64,000 nt of DNA, taken from NCBI RefSeq assembly GCF_009829915.1, contig NZ_SZZW01000003.1, positions 62,001 through 126,000 on the forward strand. Reading direction: 5' to 3'. Positions 1 to 10,784 of the stretch are shown one piece after another. The DNA comes from Pantoea sp. Nvir. Its GTDB lineage: Bacteria > Pseudomonadota > Gammaproteobacteria > Enterobacterales > Enterobacteriaceae. The notes under the pieces were generated by a model. The model had not been told where the DNA came from, did no database searches, and saw only the letters and a list, made by a program, of their open reading frames with translations. The position numbers were made by a program, and so were the translations under genes. Every line of letters begins with the position of its first letter. The stretch's first letter is position 1.

Positions 1-1597
1 AACTTTCTTAAAAAATTATAGAAATTTAAAATGCATCACTATGATTATAAAATCATAGATGCATGATCACGCACTCTCTATATTTTGCAAGAAAGTGTTG
101 CAGCAGGAGCAAAATTTAGTGAAGTTTTGCTGTTTGACAATCAGGCAGTATTATTTACTGTACGATTATATTTAATCATTAATTCAAATAGCAAAAGAAT
201 AGAAATATTGCCAATGTTTTAAATAGAATGATAAATTTTGAAAGAACAACGACTTATCAATATTCGCTGATAAACAGCAACAGCTAGCATAAATCTGAAT
301 GCGTGGTAAGAGCTACTAATGTGGACAAGGCGAAAAGCATATGAGACAGTGCTCTCATACCTCAAAGGATATAACATGGATAGTAATGTTATTTTTGATT
401 ATCCTACAATAGCGGATATTCGGCCAAATACATATTCAGGACATTATAGCACGCCATCTGTGTAATAAGCACTTTACAACCTAGCAGAACTATGTAAAAA
501 TCTAAAAAAGCTATTTTGCTCAGACAAAGAAAAAAGTCAACAGTAGTGAACAAAAAAATGGTTTAGTCCATACCGATCGCTATTTCGTAGTATATAAATA
601 CTATAATTTGTTGACTGCGATAATAAATCTATGGTATCTAATACATAGATTGGTAGTATGTTACCTAGGATTTTTTATTTTATTCTATATCAAACTAGGT
701 AGCATTAATTATATTAGTTAATCGTTGTAAGATACAAATATAAGATAAGTGTATAATAAAACACTCCTACTTTCGCGCTAATTAAGCGTAATATAATTAA
801 GTTTAAGATAGCTACCGGTTTAAAAAGGGCTTTGGTAAAATTATAATTTTAACTTGCTGTGTGCTACGGTAAACAAATTTTATTTGTGAATGCCAAGTAG
901 ACTCCTATCTTTCCTATCTATTTCCCGCTAATAAATGATGAACAGATATCAGAACCTATCAAAGTCGATTAAATGCGAGCGCTTTTGCAGTTCCTATGCA
1001 TGCTCCCCTGAATAATGACTAAGTTCAACAAGTAATTTATAAAACCATATGAATATGGCATTTACGCCACCATAGAAGAAATACAAAATCTACATCATTT
1101 TTGACTGAATCACAAATTCAGTATATTTTTTTGCTTGATAAGAACAAACATCCCGACCTGGGGAAAAATTTAGCAGTAAATACCGCCATCATAGTTAATA
1201 CTACAGCGAGATGGTGAACTTTTAAATAAGTAGCTTATTTTCTAGATCGAGTAGTGTAGTTCCGTTCCATACTGGAAAATTATCTAGTTAATAAAATTAC
1301 TTCTATGTTAATAGTTAATGTATTGAACAATTCAACAAACCCCTTTTCCCTTTTTAAGAAAAAAGTTTAATCATGATTATTAATATGTCTGAATAACTAA
1401 AAGAAGTTTTTTTAGATAAAAAATCATAAGTATTAATGTATATTACCCTTATCCTAACAATTAGGAAAATAACTTTTTAATATCAAACTAAATTTATACA
1501 TAGTTATACCGTATTGTATGATGATTATATCATATCAATATACACATATTACTCGATATAATCTTGAAAAATATTTCATAAACTAGAAATATTGATG
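1..1597. other. Gene-free eroded DNA
   Basis: No credible reading frame, tRNA or rRNA is seen on either strand. The stretch is AT-rich, with frequent stops in all frames. It lies just past the 3' end of lysS, where E. coli carries idi and purine-permease genes, but no trace of either could be read here. It is probably decayed former gene space. Confidence 0.6.
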
Positions 1598-3118
1598 TTA
1601 CTTTACGCTAGGACGCAATGCTGGAAAAAGAATCACGTCGCGGATAGTATGGCTATTAGTAAACAACATTACCATGCGGTCAATACCAATGCCCAGACCT
1701 GCTGTGGGGGGGAGACCGTACTCCAGTGCAGTGACATAATCTTCGTCGTAGAACATTGCTTCATCGTTACCCGCCTCTTTGTCAGTAACTTGTTGCTGGA
1801 AACGCTCAGCCTGATCTTCAGCATCATTGAGCTCGGAAAAACCATTACCAATTTCACGACCACCGATAAAGAATTCAAAGCGATCAGTATTCTCTGGATT
1901 CTTATCGTTACGGCGTGCTAAAGGAGATACTTCTGCAGGGTATTCAGTTATAAAGGTTGGCTGAATTAGGTTTGCCTCCGCTGTCTCCTCAAAGATCTTT
2001 GTTACTACACGACCTACACCCCATCTTTTTTCAACTTTAATACCGAGTGACTGCGCGATCGCCACTACTTTATCAAAGTCATCTAGATCCGCTATCTCAA
2101 TTTCAGAAAGATATTTTTTAATCGCTTCGCGTATGGTGAGTGTCTCAAAATGCTTACTAAAATCAAATTCTTGATCGCCATAAAGCACTTTGGTCGTACC
2201 TAGAATATCCTGTGCTAAGGTGCGGAACAAACTTTCAGTTAACTCAATTAAATCCTTGTAATCCGCGTAAGCCATATAGAGTTCCATCATAGTAAACTCG
2301 GGATTATGACGTGGCGAAATGCCTTCATTACGAAAGTTACGATTGATTTCAAATACGCGATCAAAACCCCCGACCACTAGACGTTTTAAGTAGAGCTCTG
2401 GTGCAGTACGTAAATACATATCTATATCAAATACATTATGATGAGTAATAAACGGACGAGCTAGGGCACCGCCTGGTATCACTTGCATCATTGGAGTTTC
2501 GACTTCCATAAAATTCCGTTTCATCATGAACTGGCGGATGCCGGTCATGATTTTAGAGCGCACTTTAAAAATATATCGTGACTCATCGTTAGCAATTAAA
2601 TCCAAATAGCGCTGACGGTATCGAGTTTCTTGATTGGACAATCCGTGAAATTTTTCTGGCAGTGGGCGCAATGCTTTGGTCAGCAGATACAGCTTATTGC
2701 AGTGAACTGACAGCTCACCGGTTTTTGTTTTAAATAACTTACCGCAGGCACCCAGGATATCACCTAGATCCCATTTCTTGAAGTGCTCGTTATAGAAGCT
2801 TTTCGGCAGATGTTCACTCACCACGTAGAGCTGAATACGCCCACCTACGTCTTGCAACGTAATAAAAGATGCTTTGCCCATAATGCGACGTGTCATCATA
2901 CGACCAGCAATGCTTACTTCGATACCAAGCCCTTCTAATTCTGTGTTGCTTTTCTTATCATACTGTTCGTGTAACTGGTCTGAGGTAGCATTTCGGCGAA
3001 AGTCGTTAGGAAAAGCCATTCCGTTTTTACGCAGTGTACCGAGTTTTTCTCGACGCCTTTTCATTTCGTTATTTAACTCAAAGGGAACCCGAGTGTTCTG
3101 CAGTTTTTGTTCAGACAT
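1598..3118 (-). CDS. lysS: Lysyl-tRNA synthetase, class II
   Basis: Charges tRNA-Lys with lysine using ATP, in the cytoplasm. At 506 aa it matches E. coli LysS (505 aa) nearly end to end. The N-terminal half is the OB-fold anticodon-binding domain (for example [14 protein letters not shown]). The class II core has motif 2 ([20 protein letters not shown]) and a C-terminal motif 3 ([13 protein letters not shown]). The start MSEQ has the same first residues as E. coli. It lies 9 bp downstream of prfB on the same strand, which is the E. coli spacing, so the two are probably co-transcribed and translationally coupled. A run of seven G (plus strand) near the 3' end falls in the GLPPTAG codons and is a possible slippage site. 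Confidence 0.97.
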   Translation of the reverse strand: MSEQKLQNTRVPFELNNEMKRRREKLGTLRKNGMAFPNDFRRNATSDQLHEQYDKKSNTELEGLGIEVSIAGRMMTRRIMGKASFITLQDVGGRIQLYVVSEHLPKSFYNEHFKKWDLGDILGACGKLFKTKTGELSVHCNKLYLLTKALRPLPEKFHGLSNQETRYRQRYLDLIANDESRYIFKVRSKIMTGIRQFMMKRNFMEVETPMMQVIPGGALARPFITHHNVFDIDMYLRTAPELYLKRLVVGGFDRVFEINRNFRNEGISPRHNPEFTMMELYMAYADYKDLIELTESLFRTLAQDILGTTKVLYGDQEFDFSKHFETLTIREAIKKYLSEIEIADLDDFDKVVAIAQSLGIKVEKRWGVGRVVTKIFEETAEANLIQPTFITEYPAEVSPLARRNDKNPENTDRFEFFIGGREIGNGFSELNDAEDQAERFQQQVTDKEAGNDEAMFYDEDYVTALEYGLPPTAGLGIGIDRMVMLFTNSHTIRDVILFPALRPSVK

Positions 3119-3127
3119 ATCGCTTCC

Positions 3128-4226
3128 TTATAGACCTGCTTTTAGACTTGCTTCAATAAAACGATCCAACCCACCATCCAGTACTCCCTGAGTATTGGAG
3201 GTTTCAACGCCCGTACGCAGATCTTTGATGCGAGAGTCATCTAGCACGTATGAGCGAATCTGACTGCCCCAAGCGATATCAGATTTACTATCTTCTAGAG
3301 CCTGTTTTTGCATGTTTTTCCTTTGTATCTCAAGCTGATAAAGCTTTGCTTTCATCTGTTTCATAGCTTGATCTTTATTTTTATGCTGAGAACGGTCATT
3401 CTGACACTGCGTTATTGTTCCAGTTGGAATATGGGTGATACGTACGGCCGATTCGGTACGGTTAACATGCTGACCGCCAGCACCTGACGCGCGGTAAACA
3501 TCAATTCGTAGATCTGCAGGGTTAATTTCAATACCCACCTCTTCATCTACTTCCGGGTAAATAAAGGCAGAACTGAAAGAGGTATGGCGGCGTCCACCAG
3601 TGTCGAACGGGCTCTTACGTACTAGGCGATGTACACCTGTTTCAGTACGCAGCCAACCAAAAGCGTACTCTCCTGATACACGTATAGTAGCGGACTTGAT
3701 CCCAGCTATTTCCCCTACTGATTCTTCTATAATTGAAGTTTTAAATCCTTTAGCTTCAGCCCATCGGAGGTACATGCGCAACAACATGCTAGCCCAGTCT
3801 TGTGCTTCGGTGCCGCCTGAGCCAGCATGCAAATCGATATAGCAGCCAGCACTATCATATTCTCCAGAAAACATACGACGAAATTCTAGTGCACCAAGTT
3901 TAGTTTCCAGTGCATTGAGTTCATCAACAGTTTCTTTAAAAATCTCTTCATCGTTAACTTCCACCGCTAATTCAAGCAGGATTTTAACATTGTCCAGACC
4001 GTAGTATATCTGATCGAAAGTATCGATAATCACTTCTAGTAACGAGCGCTCTTTACCTAGTGCCAGCGCGCGTTCAGGTTTATTCCAGATACCCGGCTGC
4101 TCCAGATAAGCGTTTACTTCTTCTAGGCGTTCTTTCTTAGCATCGTAGTCAAAGATACCCCCTAAGAACGTTACTGCGCTCAGTGAGGTCCTGCATACGA
4201 TTTTTAAGTAGATTAATTTCAAACAT
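3128..4226 (-). CDS. prfB: Peptide chain release factor 2 (programmed +1 frameshift)
   Basis: Releases finished peptides at UGA and UAA codons. The gene is in two frames. ATG at 4226 opens a 25-codon leader (MFEIN...) ending CTT, followed by in-frame TGA at 4151-4149. After a +1 slip, reading resumes at GAC (4150) to the stop at 3128, giving a 365-aa product, the E. coli length. The tripeptide anticodon SPF is present (KSPFDTGG), as is the catalytic GGQ (SGAGGQHVN). An apparently continuous frame starting at a TTG at 4222 is an artefact that bypasses the real N-terminus. The gene heads a prfB-lysS unit. In E. coli recJ lies directly upstream in the same operon; here about 500 bp and a terminator separate them. 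Confidence 0.96.
4149..4163 (-). promoter_or_regulatory. prfB autoregulatory +1 frameshift site
   Basis: Reading the minus strand: AGG GGG TAT CTT TGA C. The internal Shine-Dalgarno-like AGGGGG lies at 4163-4158, the slippery CTT at 4154-4152 and the UGA at 4151-4149. UGA is codon 26 counted from ATG 4226. Layout and spacing are identical to E. coli. In the known mechanism, scarce RF2 makes the ribosome pause at UGA and slip +1, so RF2 controls its own synthesis. Confidence 0.95.
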
Positions 4227-4666
4227 GCCTTTTAGTTCTTTGTGCTAAACATTTAAAATAAGAGTACATAGTTTAACTGAAAGAATCGGGATATTATAGG
4301 TTTTCAATCGTGTAGTGCAAACAACACTCTTCTGTGTAAGTTATTTTTTAATATCTGCACTCCTTACTCTGCGTACTAAACACGCACCTAGAGGACATTT
4401 GTTGCAGTTACAGTTGGGATGTACTCGCTAACTCATTCTGTCCTAGAAAGATAACCATAGACTTCAAATACAAGGAGCATAATACTGAATAAAGAGGTGT
4501 TAAAAACTTTAGCAACCCTCCTCACAGGTAGGCAGAGTTCAATAAAATTAAGGTATGCCTATCTTCTTGTAACTGCTAAGAAGATGAGCGGTTTCGGAAA
4601 TAACTTAGATCCGGTACTTGAACTTAATTATTCTAGCAAAAGTTACACCATAATCGTACTCTAGTA
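4227..4666. other. Gene-free spacer between recJ and prfB
   Basis: About 440 bp, where E. coli has only about 90 bp between recJ and prfB. No frame or relic could be read. It should contain a new promoter for prfB-lysS, because a strong terminator closes recJ at its far end. No promoter could be assigned by eye. Confidence 0.5.
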
Positions 4667-4726
4667 TAAAAATTAATCGTGCTTAACAGTCGAGTTATGA
4701 AGGCTGAGCTGTTAAGCACGATTAAT
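4667..4726 (-). terminator. recJ intrinsic terminator with 18-bp perfect stem
   Basis: The arms at 4672-4689 and 4709-4726 are perfect 18-bp inverted repeats around a 19-nt loop. On the minus strand the stem is followed at once by five T. The upstream arm overlaps the recJ stop codon (4724-4722), so termination is built into the gene end. It separates recJ from prfB-lysS, which share one operon in E. coli. Confidence 0.85.
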
Positions 4727-6455
4727 TTAGCGGCCAGATATGTTCAATTCTTAACTGCAATGATCGGTTACCATGAAATTCATTAATATCCAGCTTAAAG
4801 GCTAATTGTATTTGTTGCACACTTTTATCAGGCCATAAACCCGTGTCGATATTAAAAGCAATACCGTTAAGCAATGGGCCACCTCCAAGCGGTTCTATTA
4901 TCATCTTCAAATGACGCTCACCAATCAAAATTTGTCGTAAAAGTTTGAATTTTCCGTTAAATATAGGTTCAGGAAATGACTTACCCCAGGGTCCAGCTTC
5001 ACGTAACAGCTCAGCGGTCTGTATGTTGAAGTCATTCGGTTGCAGCGTACCATCTGACCAGATGACATGCTGCAAAAGCTCCTTGTTTAACCACTGCCCC
5101 ATTAATTCAGCGAATCGTTGACGAAACTCTTCAAAGTGCACTTCCTTTAGTAATAAACCTGCTGCCATAGCGTGGCCGCCAAATTTTGATATTAATCCAG
5201 GATAGAGTCTCTTTAGCTTCTCCAGTGCGTTGTAAAGATGTAAGCGTGGAATAGAACGACCTGAGCCTTTTAACATGCCATCGCCCGCTGGCGCAAAAGC
5301 GATTACTGGACGATAAAAATACTCTTTCAGTCGGGCGGCCAGAATACCGATAACGCCCTGATGCCATGTAGGATGGTAAAAGGCTAAACCTAGCGGCAGG
5401 TCGGTCTGCTGATGCGTCAATTTCATAAAAAGCGACAGTGCTTCGCTTTGCATGTTTTGCTCAATCTCTTTGCGCTTCTGATTCAGCATATTCAACTCAA
5501 GGGCTAGCATACGCGCATGCTCTATATCCTCAGTTAACAATAGCGCCACACCGGCTGACATATCATTAAGTCGTCCTGCCGCATTTAGTCGAGGTCCAAT
5601 ACCAAAGGTAAGATCATTTGCCACTAAGTGACTCATATCTCGATTGGCAATCTCTATCAACGCACGGATACCAGGGCGACATTTATTAGCTCGAATACGA
5701 TTTATTCCCTGCCATACTAGAATTCGATTATTAAAGTCTAACGGTACTAAGTCTGCGACGGTACCGAGAGCGACTAAATCCAACAATTCTGCTAAATTCG
5801 GCTCTGCGAGCTTTGTATCAAACCAATTTAACTTACGTAAATGAGCGCGCAGTGCCATCATCACGTAAAAAGCGACTCCAACACCTGCCAGCGTGCGAGA
5901 AGGAAATGCACAGTCGTTGAGGTTAGGATTAACAATTACTTCAGCTTCAGGGAGGGTTTCGCCTGGCAGATGGTGATCGGTGATCAGCACCGGGATACCG
6001 TACCGATGTGCGCACTCTACGCCACCGTGTGAAGAGATGCCGTTATCTACTGTCAGTATAAGCTGCGTGCCACGGACATGCGAGTACTCAACTACTTTTG
6101 GACTTAGGCCGTAGCCATCTTCAAAGCGGTTAGGCACTAAATGTTGCACGTTATGTCCACCCATGCTACGTAGCGCTAGCACCGTCAGCGCGATACTAGC
6201 CGCACCGTCGACGTCAAAATCACCTATGACCATAATGCGTTGACCGTTAATCAGAGCTTTGTGCAGTAACTCCACCGCCTTATCCAGTCCCTTAAGCGTG
6301 GTAAAAGGCAATAGATGCCTTACGCTGCGTTCTAGCTCAGCCGCACTACATACGCCGCGATGTAGATAGATTTTTTTAAGCAACGGTGGAAGATCCGCCG
6401 GTAGGTAATCCTGGCCGCGGATATCACGCTGCCGTAGTTCAACTGATTGAATCAC
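4722..6455 (-). CDS. recJ: Single-stranded-DNA-specific 5'-3' exonuclease
   Basis: Degrades 5' single-stranded ends in RecF-pathway recombination and mismatch or base excision repair. At 577 aa it is exactly the E. coli length. DHH-family motifs are visible in order: GDFDVDGAAS (about residue 98), DNGISSHGG, LITDHHLPG with the DHH signature, and the DHHA1 region (GGHAMAAGLLL) near residue 400. The start MIQSVELRQRD resembles E. coli MKQQIQLRRRE. The E. coli operon partners xerD and dsbC, expected upstream, are gone. Retention is notable because mutY in this window is dead, so repair has been trimmed selectively. Confidence 0.96.
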   Translation of the reverse strand: MIQSVELRQRDIRGQDYLPADLPPLLKKIYLHRGVCSAAELERSVRHLLPFTTLKGLDKAVELLHKALINGQRIMVIGDFDVDGAASIALTVLALRSMGGHNVQHLVPNRFEDGYGLSPKVVEYSHVRGTQLILTVDNGISSHGGVECAHRYGIPVLITDHHLPGETLPEAEVIVNPNLNDCAFPSRTLAGVGVAFYVMMALRAHLRKLNWFDTKLAEPNLAELLDLVALGTVADLVPLDFNNRILVWQGINRIRANKCRPGIRALIEIANRDMSHLVANDLTFGIGPRLNAAGRLNDMSAGVALLLTEDIEHARMLALELNMLNQKRKEIEQNMQSEALSLFMKLTHQQTDLPLGLAFYHPTWHQGVIGILAARLKEYFYRPVIAFAPAGDGMLKGSGRSIPRLHLYNALEKLKRLYPGLISKFGGHAMAAGLLLKEVHFEEFRQRFAELMGQWLNKELLQHVIWSDGTLQPNDFNIQTAELLREAGPWGKSFPEPIFNGKFKLLRQILIGERHLKMIIEPLGGGPLLNGIAFNIDTGLWPDKSVQQIQLAFKLDINEFHGNRSLQLRIEHIWPLN

Positions 6456-7028
6456 TAGCTATGAGTCCACTACACTTATGCTGGTTGAACATCTTTTATT
6501 TTAGTTTCTGCATTACCTGGTTACATAAAATGATCATGCTAATCAGCCAGGATTAACAGTGTGCGTTGAATAGCGTAAAATACTCAGAGCTTGTACTACT
6601 GCTCAAGATTTATTTTACAATAGATACTCGGCACATCATCTGCTATGCACCGCGTCTTTCAAGTTAGTGAAAATAGTGTTGCTTCAGACAATCAAAAGAC
6701 TCTTTGCTTAAAATAATTATTAGCTCCTTATCTACTTTACCTTACACTTACAATAAATCCCTCAGGCATTCTAAAGTCTTTCATAGTCAAGCCGTAATAG
6801 TTCACGGAATAGATATATAATCCTTTATTATATAAATCATTTGCAGTATAAAATTTGTGTCTCACAGCTGAGCGAATATCAAAACTAGACTCCTGCAGGA
6901 GCAAGCATATATTGCTGTATTATTTCTGTAGCATATTTACTCAGGATCACCAACTGAACCAATACAAAATATCTGTTCCCGCAGTGTTTTTAACGACATC
7001 GGCCTACCAACCTGATCTATTACTATTG
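6456..7028. other. Eroded DNA; possible ygfX relic next to sdhE
   Basis: In E. coli this interval would hold dsbC, xerD, fldB and ygfX. No frame is open. Just 3' of sdhE on the minus strand a faint match to the YgfX N-terminus can be read (IRLVGRCR against LRVSWRAQ), with stop codons. It is too short to annotate as a pseudogene. The other expected genes leave nothing visible. Confidence 0.4.
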
Positions 7029-7295
7029 TTACTGCGCCACGGGACCACGTTCATGGTGACTCTGTTGAATTAGAGTGACGATGTGTTTTAGGTCTGGGTC
7101 GGCTGGTGCCCCATAATTCATTATCCAATAAAAAATATCCGGATCATCACTTTTAAGTAGTCCCACAAAAGCCTTTTTTTCAGTGTCACTTAGGGTGTCA
7201 TATTCATATTTAAAGAACGGCATGATAGCAACATCCAGCTCCAACATGCCGCGACGACACGCCCAGTAAATACGTGATTTATCATAAATATGCAT
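7029..7295 (-). CDS. sdhE: Succinate dehydrogenase flavinylation factor (YgfY)
   Basis: Small cytoplasmic protein that promotes covalent FAD attachment to SdhA and related flavoproteins. At 88 aa it is exactly the E. coli length. The family RGxxE signature is present (CRRGMLELD, about residues 13-21), followed by IMPFF and the conserved C-terminus ERGPVA. It is divergent from ygfZ, as in E. coli, with about 225 bp between starts. The usual partner ygfX, immediately downstream, is not intact. Its survival implies a flavinylated dehydrogenase elsewhere in the genome. Confidence 0.93.
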   Translation of the reverse strand: MHIYDKSRIYWACRRGMLELDVAIMPFFKYEYDTLSDTEKKAFVGLLKSDDPDIFYWIMNYGAPADPDLKHIVTLIQQSHHERGPVAQ

Positions 7296-7519
7296 CTTTA
7301 ATACTTTCTTACATTAAAATAGTACCCCCAATATGCTTTGACTGTATCACATCTACATAAATATGTCACTCAGGCTATACAAAGGCAATACACAAGCTTC
7401 CAACAGTTGGTTAACGTGGTGTGAATTCACGATTGATGGCTACATATCTGTGATATATTGTACAAAGCCGGTGTGGCATAACATGGTATGAAGAATTAAC
7501 TTTAAAATAAGGATAGCCA

Positions 7520-8500
7520 ATGCCTATTTTTAACTTACCTTCTAGACCGCCTATGGCCGCTTCTCTTCTGCCATTAACCCTTATGTCACTCAATGACTGG
7601 GCACTTGTGTCGGTGAAGGGTCCTGATAGTATGGCTTATCTTCAGGGACAACTCACTCTAGACGTCATCGAGTTAAGCGCTGATCAACATAAGTTGGCGG
7701 CACACTGTAACTCGAACGGTAAGATGTGGAGCACTATTCGTCTGTTTCATCGCGGTGACGGTTACTCTTATCTTCTGCGACGCAAGCTACGAGAAATACA
7801 GCTAACTCAATTAAAAAAATACGCAGTATTTTCCAAAGTAACACTTACACCAGACGATGAAGCGGTGCTACTAGGCGTGGCTGGTTTTCAGACAGGTGCT
7901 GCATTAAGTAGCTTTTTTGAGATATTGCCGAACAATAACACCCCAGTAGTACAGCAGGAGGACAGTACCTTACTATGGTTCCCAAAACCCTCCGAGCGTT
8001 TTTTAATTATAACAAACGAAACACAGGCGCAGGCATTAAAGCAACATCTGGACTGTGCTCAACTTAATAACAGCATACAATGGTTAGCGCTAGATATTGA
8101 GGCAGGTATTCCAGTTATCGAACTCGAGACCTCCGCACAGCTAATCCCGCAAGCTGCTAGCTTGCAAGAGCTGGACGCCATCAGCTTTAAAAAAGGCTGC
8201 TATACCGGACAGGAAATGGTCGCTCGAGCGAAATTTAGAGGCACAAATAAGCGTGCTCTTTACTGGTTAGCAGGACATGCAAACCGGCTACCAGCACCGA
8301 GTGATTCTTTAGAGATACAGATAGGTGAGCGATGGCGCTGCACTGGAACGGTACTGGCTTCCATTCAGCTTGAAAATGGCACTATATGGGTTCAAGCAGT
8401 GATGAAAAACGATCTAGAGTCAAATAGCGTACTACGTGTTGAAGGCGATGATGGTGGCCACCTAAATATCCAACCATTGCACTATTTACTAGAGGACTAA
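7520..8500 (+). CDS. ygfZ: Folate-binding Fe-S cluster repair protein YgfZ
   Basis: Tetrahydrofolate-dependent protein, related to GcvT, that supports maintenance of certain Fe-S enzymes. At 326 aa it is exactly the E. coli length. The family signature with its functional cysteine, KGCYTGQEMVARAKFRG, is intact near residues 226-242. An AAGGA ribosome-binding site precedes ATG 7520, and the start region (LPLTLMSLNDWAL) aligns with E. coli. Together with sdhE, hemW and yggX it makes cofactor maintenance a theme of this segment. Confidence 0.95.
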   Translation: MPIFNLPSRPPMAASLLPLTLMSLNDWALVSVKGPDSMAYLQGQLTLDVIELSADQHKLAAHCNSNGKMWSTIRLFHRGDGYSYLLRRKLREIQLTQLKKYAVFSKVTLTPDDEAVLLGVAGFQTGAALSSFFEILPNNNTPVVQQEDSTLLWFPKPSERFLIITNETQAQALKQHLDCAQLNNSIQWLALDIEAGIPVIELETSAQLIPQAASLQELDAISFKKGCYTGQEMVARAKFRGTNKRALYWLAGHANRLPAPSDSLEIQIGERWRCTGTVLASIQLENGTIWVQAVMKNDLESNSVLRVEGDDGGHLNIQPLHYLLED

Positions 8501-9129
8501 TTCTATTTCATAACCTCTTTTCGTGAATCTCGAAAAAGATAAAGACAAATCATATTGATGATGGTAGGGATATTACTGTCTAGCTCAATAAAAAGTTCAT
8601 ACTATTAGTATGATATGAAATATTCTGAACTGAATAGGAAATGATATTAAGTAAATACTGGAAAAGATACCGTATGTTATAGAAACAGCTCTGCTAGGAG
8701 GTTAAACCTAGATCTACTATATAAGATAGATCCAGTAGTAACAGCCAGCTAAATCTATGACTGATACTATTTTAGAAAACTCATCAGAAAAGAAAGGGCC
8801 TAAGTAACTAATTAATTTTTCATTATCGCATCATCCAAAAGCTTATAATCCCTGCTTACTAGCAACATTAAAAACTTGTTAAAACAAACTTATATCATAC
8901 AATTAAAATATGAATATTCATTCTACTTTATACACTGGTAGTATAAGGATGGTGAATTACCACATAGTTTCAGGTAATGTATATGCTTGAGTCTTATATC
9001 ATAATTTCTTTATTCAACTAGGTGTAATATTTGAGACAAAATTTGTTACTACTGGAAGAGTAATATATACATTATATATTCATAAAAATTTATATAATGC
9101 ACCAAGTCATTGCACATCTATTTAAAGAT
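8501..9129. other. Eroded DNA, former gcv/ubiI region
   Basis: E. coli carries the glycine-cleavage genes and ubiI between ygfZ and ubiH. Nothing readable as those proteins was found, and stops are frequent in all frames. Confidence 0.5.
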
Positions 9130-9368
9130 GTCTGCGAATGGTAAGGATATTAGCATCTGCAATGCACTGCACTTCAGAGCGAGTAGTATATGCAAATAAG
9201 TAATTATATTACTCGATCATCATACTGTGAAGTTTTATTGCAGATACGGAAATATCACACTTATTCGCTGAAATAAACTTTAATTGCCATGGTTTATAGT
9301 TTAGAAGTGTTTTTTAAAGCACAATACCAATCATAGTGGGTCTCTGGGCAAAAAATGATAATACTCAC
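9130..9368 (-). pseudogene. ubiH: ubiH relic (2-octaprenyl-6-methoxyphenol hydroxylase)
   Basis: The minus strand starts with GTG 9368, two bases past the pepP stop, where ubiH begins in E. coli. The broken translation tracks the UbiH N-terminus: VSIII (SVII), MAIKVYFSE (GALPVHLIE), YDDRVI (FDGRAI) and QCIADANILTI (QSLADCATAIT). Stops and frame changes lie between the blocks, and the FAD-binding glycine motif is destroyed. Only about the first quarter of the gene is traceable. UbiH performs an O2-dependent hydroxylation in ubiquinone synthesis. Confidence 0.7.
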
Positions 9369-9370
9369 AC

Positions 9371-10687
9371 TTAACGCGCCGCCGCCATCAGAGATTCAAT
9401 GGCATCAGCGTCTTTTACTACGCTGTCGGTAAGGTTTTCATTACCTGTTGCAGTGATTAGAATGTCATCTTCTATGCGAATACCAATACCGCGATATTCT
9501 AAGGGAACATCAGCATCCTCTGTAATGTAGAGTCCAGGCTCAACGGTTAATACCATGCCGCATTCAAGAACACGGTCGCGCAAAGGGGTACCATAATGAC
9601 CGACGTCATGTACATCCAACCCTAACCAGTGGCTTAGGCTATGCATAAAAAAATGACAGTGCGCGTTTTCCTCAATTAAGGCCTCAATTTCACCAAATAA
9701 AATGCCTATATTTAACATTCCACTGACCATGACACGTACGACTTCTTCATTAACCTGACGGATACTTATACCGGGCCGAAAGAGAGAGAGCGCCTTATAG
9801 AGAGAAGCAAGCACGATGTCGTAAATAGCTCGCTGCGGGGCACTAAATTTGCCATTAACCGGAAAGGTGCGAGTAACATCTCCAGCATAACCGTGGAATT
9901 GACAACCAGCATCGATTAGCACTAGATCTCCATTCTGAAGTTCGCTCTTATTATCAGTATAGTGTAAAATACAGCCGTTTTTACCGGAACCGACAATAGT
10001 GTTATAAGAAGAAAACCGTGCCCCATTACGGTTAAAGATGTAATGAATTTCTCCTTCAAGATTGTATTCAAATAGGCCAGGTCGACAAGTTTCCATAGCA
10101 CGCGTATGAGCCAGCGCGCTAATTCTGCCAGCGTGGCGCAGAAGCTCGATCTCTTCAGGTTCCTTGAACAAGCGCATTTCATATACCCAAGGACGCCAGT
10201 CTATAAGGATAGCAGGCGCGCTAAGGTTTTGGAAGGAACCACGACGTAGCTTATCCAGTGCGGTGAATACTAATTTATCTGCTTCCATATATTCACCCTG
10301 TGCGTGGTAAATCACGTTGAGTCCATTAAGCAACTGATGCAGTTGCTGGGCTATATCGTCCCAAGGTAGTGAACGGTTTACACATAATTTTTCAGGTGCT
10401 GCATCCTGACCTAACCGCCTGCCTAACCATATTTCTGTAGTGAGATTTCGTGCTTGGTTAAATAATACGCTGTGATTATGAGTATCGTCGCTTTTAATCA
10501 GTACCAGTAGCGCCTGTGGCTCGTTGAAGCCGGTAAAATACCAGAAGTTGCTGTTCTGACGAAAAAGGTATTCACTATAGCTGCTATGCGTCACTAACGG
10601 TGTGGCAAAAATCAGGGCGGCACTGCTCGGAACCATTTTCGTTAACAGTCTCTGCCGCCGATGCTGGAAAGAGTTCAGAGAAATCAC
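9371..10687 (-). CDS. pepP: Xaa-Pro aminopeptidase P
   Basis: M24 metallopeptidase that removes an N-terminal residue preceding proline. At 438 aa it compares with 441 in E. coli. An N-terminal creatinase-like domain (WYFTGFNEPQALLVLIKSD) precedes the pita-bread catalytic domain. Metal ligands are in place: the two Asp of LIDAGCQ and AGDVTRTFP, the His region HSLSHWLGLDVHDVG, and the Glu residues in VEPGLYI and GIRIEDD. In E. coli it sits in ygfB-pepP-ubiH-ubiI; here both flanking partners are relics and pepP alone is intact. Confidence 0.96.
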   Translation of the reverse strand: MISLNSFQHRRQRLLTKMVPSSAALIFATPLVTHSSYSEYLFRQNSNFWYFTGFNEPQALLVLIKSDDTHNHSVLFNQARNLTTEIWLGRRLGQDAAPEKLCVNRSLPWDDIAQQLHQLLNGLNVIYHAQGEYMEADKLVFTALDKLRRGSFQNLSAPAILIDWRPWVYEMRLFKEPEEIELLRHAGRISALAHTRAMETCRPGLFEYNLEGEIHYIFNRNGARFSSYNTIVGSGKNGCILHYTDNKSELQNGDLVLIDAGCQFHGYAGDVTRTFPVNGKFSAPQRAIYDIVLASLYKALSLFRPGISIRQVNEEVVRVMVSGMLNIGILFGEIEALIEENAHCHFFMHSLSHWLGLDVHDVGHYGTPLRDRVLECGMVLTVEPGLYITEDADVPLEYRGIGIRIEDDILITATGNENLTDSVVKDADAIESLMAAAR

Positions 10688-10784
10688 GTTTATACCTCTT
10701 CGTAAGAACTAGCACTTCTGCGTGCAACAAAATACATAGTTTAATATAGAATTAGCTTCTATACTGCGTAGGTAGTCAGTAGCG

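Noticed and set aside
1592-1921. 109-codon frame on the plus strand
   Set aside because: Antisense shadow of the lysS 3' end, with no family similarity.
4152-4222. TTG start giving a continuous prfB frame
   Set aside because: The +1-frame N-terminus is unlike RF2, whereas ATG 4226 plus the frameshift gives the exact family N-terminus.
6855-7073. 72-codon plus-strand frame overlapping the sdhE 3' end
   Set aside because: No homology, and it overlaps the real sdhE gene on the other strand.
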